A stretch of 5,293 nt of DNA from Methanoregulaceae archaeon (GTDB lineage: Archaea; Halobacteriota; Methanomicrobia; Methanomicrobiales; Methanospirillaceae). The translations under genes were made by a program, and so were the position numbers. The stretch is taken from the NCBI GenBank assembly GCA_025453715.1, contig JALOPT010000126.1, positions 1 through 5,293 on the forward strand, written 5' to 3'. The notes below the pieces were generated by a model that ran no database searches, was not told the origin of the DNA, and was given only the letters and a program-made list of their open reading frames with translations. Positions 1 to 5,268 of this stretch are shown piece by piece. Numbering within the stretch: position 1 is the stretch's first letter; the number at the start of each line of letters is the position of its first letter.

Positions 1-35
1 CCGTTCCAGGGTACACCCCTGTTATAGTGGGACCC

Positions 36-1625
36 ATGATGAATGTCCGGTGTCTTTTTGCAGCACAACAGGTACTCCCAAAGCTCGAGGCATTCTCAAA
101 AGAGGTTGAAGGGGTAAAAGCGGCCCAGGATATCGAATACCTGCACCGGTTGAGGGTCGCATCGAGACGCCTGCGTGTAGCCCTTCCCCTTCTTGCTCAC
201 TGTTACCCTGAAAAAAAATACCAGAAATGGACATTGGAAATTAAGAGGACAGCTGGTATGCTTGGAGAGGCACGGGATTTGGACGTGCAGATAGAATTTT
301 TAAAAAAGTATAAAAAACAGGTTATCCGGAGGAGAAAAATGTATGGGACTGTCCCGGCGCAGCCAGACAGCCCGCTTGAGGGCGCCATCAGTTACCTGTT
401 GGCTGGTGTCCGTGACCGCAGGACAAATCTTCAGAAAGACGTCATTTCTACACTCAGGAACTTTGAAAAACAGCATATTATTGAAGAAATCCAGTCTGCG
501 GTAATTCAACGCATTGCGCCTCCAGGTAAGAGGCACAGGATACCCTCGATGCGTGGTATCCCACCCATGGCAGCCGATCACCTCGGTAAAGAGATAGCCG
601 ACCTCCTGTCCTACGAACCATGGGTTCAATTCCCCGAAGCAGTTGCAGAACATCATGCAATGCGGATTGCAGCAAAAAAGCTCAGGTATACCATGGAGTT
701 ATATGCACCCCTGTACAGGCTCGGTCTGAGCAAACATACCCGGAAAGTAGCAAAATTACAACAGGTCCTTGGAGACCTCCATGACTGTGATGTCTGGATT
801 GACAACGTCACCCGCATCGTCCTCAGGGAACGATCGCGGGAGAGAAAACCCGGGGATTTGCAAAGGCCATCTCCTGATATCGTTACCGGGTTTAAGATGT
901 TCCAGCATGACCGGGAAAAAGCACGCAAGGCTATTTATCGCCAGTTTGCTCGTTACTGGTCTTTATTACGCAAATCCGGTTTTTTTGAGGAGCTTAAACA
1001 TGACGTCCTCACGATACAGAAGTGTGGTTTTCAACATGCCCGGGCTACATCTGAAGATGAGGCCCGTGCTGCTGTTCAGCGGGTTGCAGAAATTTTCCCG
1101 GATGTTAGAGGCCATTCGGAACATGTGACACGCCTTGCGCTCATGCTTTTTGATGAGTTACGACCCTTACATAAGCTCAGTGACAGGAGCCGGTTCCTCC
1201 TGGAATGCGGTGGACTTCTCCATGAAATCGGTATGAATTATGGTAAAAAAAGGCACCCCCAAAGTGGTGCGGGTATGATTTTTTCTGACGAGGGGCTTCC
1301 CTTCGACCTTTACGAGCGAGGGGTTATCGGCCTGCTCGCACTCTGGCACCGGGGGCAGGTTCACCCGGAGACATCCGGGTATTTCCAGATTTTCTCTCCG
1401 GATCAACAAAAAAACACCCTTGTCCTTGCAGCTCTTTTCAGGATAGCAGATGGTCTTGATAGTACTCATCAAGGTTCAATCAGCTCGTTATCATGTACAA
1501 TTACCCCGGATGAGGTAATCTGTGCAGGGACTGCATCACTTGATATCGAAGCTGAAAAAGAGAGGGCCCTGATGAAGGCTGACCTTTTTGTAAAAATATT
1601 TGAAAAAACTATTGTTTTCCAGTAA
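36..1625 (+). CDS. CHAD domain protein fused to a Ppx/GppA-type HD domain
   Basis: Probable polyphosphate-associated cytoplasmic protein of about 529 residues (numbered from the ATG at 36). The N-terminal half is a helical CHAD domain with its paired basic motifs: LHRLRVASRRLR (about 36-47) and LGEARDLDVQ (76-85), repeated in the second half as HHAMRIAAKKLRYTMELY (206-223) and LQQVLGDLHDCDVW (241-254). CHAD domains are known to bind polyphosphate through such Arg/Lys/His surfaces. Residues about 345-525 match the C-terminal HD-like domain of Ppx/GppA exopolyphosphatases: GHSEHVTRLALMLFDEL (H360, H363), LLHEIG (H396-E397), H407, LWHRG (H438-R439) and LFRIADGLD (469-475). The N-terminal actin-like ATPase half of Ppx is absent. 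The HD pair reads HE, so hydrolase activity is uncertain. The start is unsure: ATG36, ATG39 and GTG27 are possible, no good ribosome binding site is visible, and the frame is open to base 3, so the gene may begin outside the window. Family assignment is firm; the polyphosphate role is inferred. Confidence 0.88.
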   Translation: MMNVRCLFAAQQVLPKLEAFSKEVEGVKAAQDIEYLHRLRVASRRLRVALPLLAHCYPEKKYQKWTLEIKRTAGMLGEARDLDVQIEFLKKYKKQVIRRRKMYGTVPAQPDSPLEGAISYLLAGVRDRRTNLQKDVISTLRNFEKQHIIEEIQSAVIQRIAPPGKRHRIPSMRGIPPMAADHLGKEIADLLSYEPWVQFPEAVAEHHAMRIAAKKLRYTMELYAPLYRLGLSKHTRKVAKLQQVLGDLHDCDVWIDNVTRIVLRERSRERKPGDLQRPSPDIVTGFKMFQHDREKARKAIYRQFARYWSLLRKSGFFEELKHDVLTIQKCGFQHARATSEDEARAAVQRVAEIFPDVRGHSEHVTRLALMLFDELRPLHKLSDRSRFLLECGGLLHEIGMNYGKKRHPQSGAGMIFSDEGLPFDLYERGVIGLLALWHRGQVHPETSGYFQIFSPDQQKNTLVLAALFRIADGLDSTHQGSISSLSCTITPDEVICAGTASLDIEAEKERALMKADLFVKIFEKTIVFQ

Positions 1626-1727
1626 TAGGCCCTTTAATTTCCGCAATTTGGCATCAGTTGCTTTTCTCGATCAGCAGGGGATACCACAAGGTTAGTAACA
1701 GGAAAAATAAGGAAACTGGTGTCCGCC

Positions 1728-1734
1728 TTTTTTT
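1728..1734 (+). terminator. Oligo-T candidate terminator after the CHAD-HD gene
   Basis: A run of seven T residues follows a GC-rich stretch about 100 bp after the CHAD-HD stop codon. Archaeal RNA polymerase commonly terminates at oligo-U without needing a hairpin. The rest of 1626-1881 lies between convergent 3' ends, and I see no gene or strong repeat in it. On the minus strand the best oligo-T for the REC-PAS gene is only five T (about 1703-1707). Assignment is by position and composition only. Confidence 0.4.
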
Positions 1735-1881
1735 CGTTCAGGAACTATCTGATGAAAGAGAACTTCCCCACTATATCTCCCCACCCTGCACATGTGGTTC
1801 ACTCACGATAGCGATCAATATCCACATAATTTATCGGCAATAACCTTAACAAAATAGCCATTCTCCTGGGTTTTCCGACGG

Positions 1882-3024
1882 TCAGATCTGCTGATTGCGG
1901 AGTGCGTCTTCCATCTCTCTCATTGCGGTCTTTATCTTTCTCTGCTCTGTGGCATTTGTTGCAGATATCCGGATGACATGGAACTTCGGGCTGACTGTGA
2001 TATGTTCATGGTATGAGACATTCCCGATCGTAATGGTCCTGTCATGATGACTGGTATCATCATGTTCCATGGCCCGGAGCAGGTCAGGAAGGTCATGCGG
2101 GATAAATACTTCGAGAGTTGTCCCAGGCCCGAACCTGATAAGGTCATCAATCGCAGCCTCGTTGAAATACGAGATCTGGCCTTTATTGTTCAGTTCTATT
2201 ACAGGGTTGGCCTCAAGGTAAGGAAAGGCGGAAAGGCGCTCAATCTCCCGTGCCATGGCAAGCCTCTTCGTGATATTGGTAACCGTTATCATTATTCCCG
2301 ATTCCCTGTTATGCTCTTCGAGTGGGACAATGTTAATCTCACAATCGATTAACGGGCCGGATTTCTGCCTGAAGCGTGTCCGTAGCTCAGAATTCATCTT
2401 GGTTTCAAGGTCTGTGGTGATCTGGTTTCCAACCCGTTCATATACCTCATGACTCTCATAAAGGGACTCGAGAGAAGTTTCTATAAGGTCCTGTTTTGAA
2501 CACTGGAGCATCCTTGCGAACGCGTCATTGACCCACCTGATCTGCTCATCCCTTACAAGCGCAATACCATGGGGAGATGCAGCGAGTATTGCATCAAGGA
2601 TATGGTTTTTCTCGTACAGTTCCCGCTGCGCCCTCCTCTGGTCTACGCCCTTCCGTATCATTGACAGGAGCTCGGTAAACTGGGCCGCCGGGTCCCCGCC
2701 TTTCTGGAGATAAAAATCAGCCCCTTTATTTAATGCTTCAATTACCACTTCTTCCCTGCCTTTTCCGGTAAACACGATAAACGGGATGGTGGTATTGTCA
2801 GACCTCACAGTCTTTAAAAATGTAATGCCATCCATGTCCGGCATCAGGTAATCAGAGACCACAGCATCGTATTGGACATTTTTCAGCAGTTCGATGGCAT
2901 CGGCAGCTGAGTCTGCGATATCCACCTTGCATTCACCCGATCGCTCAAGAAAAAGCCTGGTGATTCCGGTGAGTCCTGGCTCATCATCAACAAGAAGTAC
3001 AACTATTCTGCCTGTCTCGCTCAC
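1882..3024 (-). CDS. Response regulator with two PAS domains (REC-PAS-PAS), orphan signalling protein
   Basis: Cytoplasmic two-component signalling protein of 380 residues. Residues 7-125 form a CheY-like receiver: acidic pair D13-D14, phospho-acceptor D58 in VVSDYLMPDMDG, the switch T86 in VFTGKG, and K108 in YLQKGG. All five canonical positions are present, so it should be phosphorylated by a histidine kinase. A helical linker (about 125-140) leads to PAS 1 (about 141-255, starting ILDAILAASPHGIALV and ending VTNITKR) and PAS 2 (about 262-362, with NPVIELNNKGQISYFNEAA and ending ISATNATEQRK). A short charged helix then closes the protein. There is no HisKA/HATPase, GGDEF or DNA-binding domain, and the frame beyond the stop shows no kinase remnant, so the end looks natural. 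Many Methanomicrobiales proteins have this build. The start is GTG at 3024, fixed by a strong ribosome binding site. No kinase lies nearby; the signal, partner and output are unknown. Confidence 0.92.
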   Translation of the reverse strand: MSETGRIVVLLVDDEPGLTGITRLFLERSGECKVDIADSAADAIELLKNVQYDAVVSDYLMPDMDGITFLKTVRSDNTTIPFIVFTGKGREEVVIEALNKGADFYLQKGGDPAAQFTELLSMIRKGVDQRRAQRELYEKNHILDAILAASPHGIALVRDEQIRWVNDAFARMLQCSKQDLIETSLESLYESHEVYERVGNQITTDLETKMNSELRTRFRQKSGPLIDCEINIVPLEEHNRESGIMITVTNITKRLAMAREIERLSAFPYLEANPVIELNNKGQISYFNEAAIDDLIRFGPGTTLEVFIPHDLPDLLRAMEHDDTSHHDRTITIGNVSYHEHITVSPKFHVIRISATNATEQRKIKTAMREMEDALRNQQI

Positions 3025-3029
3025 GTAAC

Positions 3030-3036
3030 ATCACCC
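3030..3036 (-). promoter_or_regulatory. Strong Shine-Dalgarno deciding the GTG start of the REC-PAS gene
   Basis: On the minus strand GGGTGAT is followed by a few bases and then GTG at 3024, with 6 nt between GGGTGA and the start codon. It matches the archaeal 16S 3' tail (GGTGATC type) and supports a non-ATG start. It is the clearest ribosome binding site in the window. Confidence 0.75.
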
Positions 3037-3119
3037 GGTAACACACTCGCGGATACCCTGACCTTTCCAGAGCCCGCCGGTTCCTTCACCGTCGCAGCCC
3101 ATCCCTGTCCTGGAACAGA

Positions 3120-3149
3120 GGTCCGGGATCGTACCTGTTTCCCGGAACC
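3120..3149 (-). other. Hairpin in the upstream/leader region of the REC-PAS gene
   Basis: The arms GGTCCGGGA (3120-3128) and TCCCGGAACC (3140-3149) pair over nine base pairs with one bulged A, around an 11-nt loop. The inner seven pairs (TCCGGGA/TCCCGGA) are mostly G-C. The centre lies about 110 bp before the GTG start at 3024. If transcription starts in the AT-rich block further upstream, this would be a stem in the 5' leader; otherwise it could be an operator-like inverted repeat. The structure is visible in the sequence; the function is inferred. Confidence 0.45.
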
Positions 3150-3235
3150 CTGGATCTCTCTATACCACCTTTATCAGGATTCCACTACTTATAGTTCGTG
3201 AAACACCCAATATATATAATTTATAATTATTTTTT

Positions 3236-3255
3236 TATTTTTTATATAAAAAATA
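3236..3255. promoter_or_regulatory. AT-rich divergent promoter core with perfect 20-bp palindrome containing a TATA box
   Basis: Between the divergent REC-PAS and proline dehydrogenase genes, positions 3236-3255 read T-A-T6-A-T-A-T-A6-T-A, which equals its own reverse complement. The core TTTATATAAA is a good archaeal TATA element in both orientations. A second TATA-like stretch (about 3209-3222) lies alongside, so the whole block 3205-3260 is almost pure A+T. Distances to the start codons are long (about 215-220 bp on either side), so either leaders are long or other, nearer TATA boxes are used. Promoter use in either direction is inferred. Confidence 0.45.
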
Positions 3256-3309
3256 TTTTGTGAATAGACAACTAACACACCCCACAATTTTTTTCTGACT
3301 CATAACCAA

Positions 3310-3318
3310 TTTAAAAAA
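3310..3318 (+). promoter_or_regulatory. TATA-like box ahead of the GC-rich island
   Basis: TTTAAAAAA centred near 3314 would place a transcription start about 26 bp downstream, at roughly 3340. That is exactly where the sequence changes from AT-rich to a GC-rich, hairpin-forming segment. It could drive a leader of the proline dehydrogenase gene or a separate small RNA. The evidence is spacing and composition only. Confidence 0.3.
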
Positions 3319-3340
3319 TGTAGTAGAATTGTAAAAGATT

Positions 3341-3396
3341 TGGGGCATCACCCCCGCCGCTACAGCCGACACCGGTTGGGAGAGTTGCTTGGCTGA
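3341..3396 (+). other. GC-rich structured island, candidate leader or small RNA
   Basis: This roughly 55-bp GC-rich patch stands out in a strongly AT-rich intergenic region. It can form GGGG/CCCC (3342-3345 with 3351-3354, loop CATCA), then either CCGAC/GTTGG (3366-3370 with 3375-3379, loop ACCG) or, as an alternative, CAGCC/GGCTG (3363-3367 with 3391-3395). The two later stems share bases and exclude each other. In AT-rich archaeal intergenic DNA, GC islands often mark structured RNA. I do not recognise a known riboswitch or snoRNA family. It ends about 75 bp before the proline dehydrogenase start, with no clear oligo-T between. Confidence 0.3.
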
Positions 3397-3469
3397 AGAA
3401 CTGTCTCATTACCTAAACTGAATATAACTTTCTCCTGATTTCTCGAAAAAAGTATTGTATTGATTCAAA

Positions 3470-4381
3470 ATGATGAACCAGCTGATTTTAATGAAATCCG
3501 GGAATCATTCGCAACCGGCATATCCTATTATAAGCAGATTTTTCCCTTTCAAGCAAGATAAAAAAATAATCATGAATGTCAATTCAGGCAGATGGACGTT
3601 TCCGGACATCAATGCAGCTGTCAGGTGGTGTAAAGAGCGGAACTCACAGGGTATCAGGTGTACTCTTGCCGTTCTCGGGGAGCATGCTCTATCAGAGCAG
3701 ACCTCATTCCGCTTTGTAAAAGAGAATATTGATTGCATCAGGGCGATAGAAGCACACCAGCTCGATGCTTCGCTGTCACTCAAGCTGACTGCGGTAGGGG
3801 CCATAGTTGATCCCCGGGTCTGCAGGGAAAATACCAAAAAAATATTCGGCGAAGCAAGAGCCCGGCACACGGGGTTTGAACTTGACATGGAAGGAAAAGG
3901 GTTAATCGACCTCACCATCGATACAGGGATAGCATGTGTCAGGGTCGGATACCCGGTCACCCTTGCACTACAGGCATACATGAACCGGACAGGAAAAGAC
4001 CTTGTAAATATCGTTTCGGCCGGGATTACACCAAGAATTGTAAAAGGAGCATATCATGGAGATTACCAGGAATTCCACATCGTCCAGGAACGTTTTAAAT
4101 CACTCGTAGAGATGGTACTTCCTACAGGTGCGGCATTCCTGGTCGCAACCCATGACCCGGAACTGCTTGAATGGCTGACTTCCCGCCTCGATGACGAGAA
4201 ACATCGTGTCGAGTTCGGGTTCCTTATGGGCCTTTCAGACCAGACAAAAAAAGAATTGGTAATGGATGACTGGGCAGTATCTGAATACATACCCCTTGGG
4301 AGCGAACCCGGCCCTTATATCGCAAGAAGAGAGCATTACCTTTCCCTGCTTGATACGATGGGGAGGGCCCCGGCACCCTGA
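3470..4381 (+). CDS. Proline dehydrogenase (FAD-dependent, monofunctional PRODH)
   Basis: Predicted to oxidise L-proline to pyrroline-5-carboxylate with FAD, as an (alpha/beta)8 barrel of 303 residues. That is close to the roughly 300 of stand-alone bacterial PRODH. Residues recognisable from the Thermus and E. coli PutA enzymes are present: K105 in SLKLTAVG, D139 in LDMEG, Q168-A169-Y170 in LQAYMNRTGKDL, R189/K192 in RIVKGAYHGD, H228-D229-P230 in ATHDP, E248 in VEFGFLMG, Y273 in YIPLG, and Y283 with R286-R287 in YIARRE. The last group holds the substrate carboxylate. The enzyme should therefore be active. No pyrroline-5-carboxylate dehydrogenase lies in the window. An in-frame TGA at 3461-3463 limits the start to 3470 or later. 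ATG3470, ATG3473, ATG3491 and ATG3572 all lack a Shine-Dalgarno, so the message may be leaderless. Homologous N-terminal helices favour an early start. It is divergent from the REC-PAS gene and convergent with the membrane-protein gene. Confidence 0.88.
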   Translation: MMNQLILMKSGNHSQPAYPIISRFFPFKQDKKIIMNVNSGRWTFPDINAAVRWCKERNSQGIRCTLAVLGEHALSEQTSFRFVKENIDCIRAIEAHQLDASLSLKLTAVGAIVDPRVCRENTKKIFGEARARHTGFELDMEGKGLIDLTIDTGIACVRVGYPVTLALQAYMNRTGKDLVNIVSAGITPRIVKGAYHGDYQEFHIVQERFKSLVEMVLPTGAAFLVATHDPELLEWLTSRLDDEKHRVEFGFLMGLSDQTKKELVMDDWAVSEYIPLGSEPGPYIARREHYLSLLDTMGRAPAP

Positions 4382-4405
4382 GCAGGGGATGCGTCCCAAG
4401 GTTAC

Positions 4406-4429
4406 CGGGGTTATCTCAATAAACCCCCG
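4406..4429. terminator. Stem-loop at the convergent 3' ends
   Basis: CGGGGTT (4406-4412) pairs with AACCCCCG (4422-4429), with one bulged C and a 9-nt loop. It overlaps the stop codon of the membrane-protein gene and lies 25 bp past the proline dehydrogenase stop. A smaller stem, GGGA/TCCC (4386-4389 with 4394-4397), precedes it. Neither is followed by oligo-T, so a terminator role is weak; the stem may instead protect 3' ends of the two converging transcripts. Confidence 0.3.
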
Positions 4430-4752
4430 ATTACCCCTCCGGTTAATCCGAGCACGGCATGATAGAGTGCAAGGATAATCAGGGTTACCGCGATACCGAG
4501 CCCTGCTACCATGCCAAAAATCCCAAGCAGGAACGTGCTCCCGACAATCGCCAGTACTGAGAGTATGGTAGCCCCAAGCAAACCGCTCAAAAATCCGGCC
4601 TTACCGCCGTTCCATACTCCACCCCCGGCTACCAGTCCTGCAACAAGCCCTGCAACCAGCGGTCCGATTACAGGTACAAAGCCCAGCACTACCATCAGGA
4701 CAAACCCGACTGCAACTGCAAGCCAGAATGAACCGTCTTTTTTAGAACTCAT
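4411..4752 (-). CDS. DUF5518-like small integral membrane protein
   Basis: A 113-residue, very hydrophobic, glycine-rich protein. After a short polar N terminus (MSSKKDGSFW) come about four membrane segments: roughly 9-26, 27-45 (small-xxx-small pattern GLVAGLVAGGG), 52-77 and 82-112 (ending GLTGGVIGGLLR). The pattern of a short N terminus, GFVLMVVLGFVPVIGPLVAG, then a Gly-rich core resembles the archaeal DUF5518 family seen in methanogens and haloarchaea, whose function is unknown. This assignment is from memory of the family pattern. The charged N terminus with KK suggests the N terminus is cytoplasmic. ATG at 4752 is chosen because a good TATA box lies about 33-42 bp upstream, implying a very short leader (about 12 nt); no Shine-Dalgarno is visible. 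The stop is 29 bp from the end of the convergent proline dehydrogenase gene. No link to that enzyme is shown by the sequence. Confidence 0.82.
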   Translation of the reverse strand: MSSKKDGSFWLAVAVGFVLMVVLGFVPVIGPLVAGLVAGLVAGGGVWNGGKAGFLSGLLGATILSVLAIVGSTFLLGIFGMVAGLGIAVTLIILALYHAVLGLTGGVIGGLLR

Positions 4753-4784
4753 CCATTGAGGTACTTGTCTGGAAAATGAGATTA

Positions 4785-4794
4785 ATTTTTATAT
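4785..4794 (-). promoter_or_regulatory. TATA box of the DUF5518-like gene
   Basis: On the minus strand ATATAAAAAT is a near-ideal archaeal TATA element. With the usual spacing of about 26 bp from its centre, transcription would begin near 4764, 12 bases before the ATG at 4752. This fits a short-leader or nearly leaderless message and is the best-placed promoter in the window. Confidence 0.6.
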
Positions 4795-4843
4795 TGCATG
4801 ATCTGTGGACCGAATGTACCATTGTCCTTTTAGTGCTACACAT

Positions 4844-4999
4844 CTATGTACGGGCATTTTCGGAGTGCATCTTCCCTGACTTCCCGATATTATCGTGGCC
4901 AGGTTCATCGATTATAATCGTGACCATTCCAGGTTCTAACCCGGGTTTATCGGTTACTGGTCCTGGTAAATTCCCTGATGAGGAGATTTTTCTGCTCAA
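4844..4999 (-). CDS. Candidate small protein, 51 residues, unrecognised
   Basis: A minus-strand reading frame starts at TTG (4999) and ends at TAG (4844-4846). A purine-rich GGGGAGG (5004-5010) lies four bases before the TTG and would serve as a ribosome binding site; an in-frame TAG lies further upstream. The predicted peptide is hydrophilic, with three Pro-Gly turns (DKPG, LEPG, DEPG) around MVTIIIDEPGHDNIGKSGK and a charged C terminus (HSENART). There is no membrane segment, signal peptide or cysteine. Its composition looks more protein-like than the hydrophobic plus-strand frame that overlaps it. It lies upstream of the DUF5518-like gene on the same strand but ends before that gene's own TATA box. 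I do not recognise the family. It could equally be a relic of a longer gene or chance. Confidence 0.28.
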   Translation of the reverse strand: MSRKISSSGNLPGPVTDKPGLEPGMVTIIIDEPGHDNIGKSGKMHSENART

Positions 5000-5125
5000 T
5001 AGTCCTCCCCTTTGCCATTTTAATAAATACTACCGGCTTAATGCACATCAATATTCTGGTACCTGAACTGACAGCAATATAGAACTTCTGGAAAAATATA
5101 CAGCCTGAACAGGACCATCCCAATT

Positions 5126-5154
5126 TTTCAGGATTGTTACTACCCTGAAATTTT
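5126..5154 (+). terminator. Hairpin followed by TTTT
   Basis: TTTCAGG (5126-5132) and CCTGAAA (5144-5150) form a perfect seven-pair stem with an 11-nt loop, followed directly by TTTT (5151-5154). This is terminator-like for the plus strand, yet no convincing plus-strand gene precedes it. Related CCTGAA copies lie at 5062-5067 and 5104-5109, so it may be part of a short repeat cluster instead. Confidence 0.28.
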
Positions 5155-5182
5155 CATGTAGCCGGTTCGATTAAGGACCTGG

Positions 5183-5196
5183 AAAAAAAGAAAAAA
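5183..5196 (-). terminator. Oligo-T tract on the minus strand
   Basis: The plus strand reads A7-G-A6, so the minus strand has T6-C-T7. Such tracts terminate archaeal transcription. It could end a minus-strand gene lying to the right of the window, which cannot be seen here. On the plus strand the tract could also be read as a Lys-rich tail (DLEKKKKGKDNN, stop at 5211-5213), but no start codon precedes it after the upstream in-frame stop. Confidence 0.35.
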
Positions 5197-5215
5197 GGAA
5201 AGGATAACAATTAAT

Positions 5216-5235
5216 CGGTCATTCAGCGGTCATTC
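5216..5235. repeat. Tandem pair of CGGTCATTC, 11-bp period
   Basis: CGGTCATTC occurs at 5216-5224 and again at 5227-5235, giving a period of 11 bp, close to one helical turn. Two copies on the same face of the helix could be a binding site for a dimer, or a simple slippage duplication. No gene is visible next to it inside the window. Confidence 0.4.
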
Positions 5236-5268
5236 GTAGTCTGTCCTCGAACTACCCCACGAAAACCC

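Noticed and set aside
300..656. Long minus-strand frame opposite the CHAD region
   Set aside because: It is fully antisense to a well-supported CHAD coding region and rich in Cys/Trp/Phe without domain features.
1658..1843. Plus-strand frame of 61 codons between the CHAD-HD and REC-PAS genes
   Set aside because: It has no ribosome binding site or recognisable motif, contains the oligo-T tract, and lies between convergent gene ends.
3341..3396. Fluoride, cobalamin or guanidine riboswitch in the GC island
   Set aside because: The conserved cores of these families as I know them are not present; only generic stems are seen.
3469..3485. C/D-box-like sequence (TGATGA followed by CTGA)
   Set aside because: The spacing between the boxes is too short for a guide, no second box pair is seen, and the sequence overlaps the start of the proline dehydrogenase gene.
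3505..3981. 158-codon minus-strand frame opposite proline dehydrogenase
   Set aside because: It is antisense to conserved PRODH motifs and is Ser-rich with no family resemblance; a shadow frame.
4776..5066. Plus-strand reading frame of 96 codons in the right-hand intergenic region
   Set aside because: It starts inside the promoter of the DUF5518-like gene, has no ribosome binding site, and its mix of hydrophobic, Cys, Trp and Pro-rich stretches resembles chance translation.
5172..5213. Lys-rich C-terminal-like frame ending in GKDNN
   Set aside because: Only 18 codons separate it from an upstream in-frame stop and no start codon is present; the A-rich tract more likely acts as oligo-T on the other strand.
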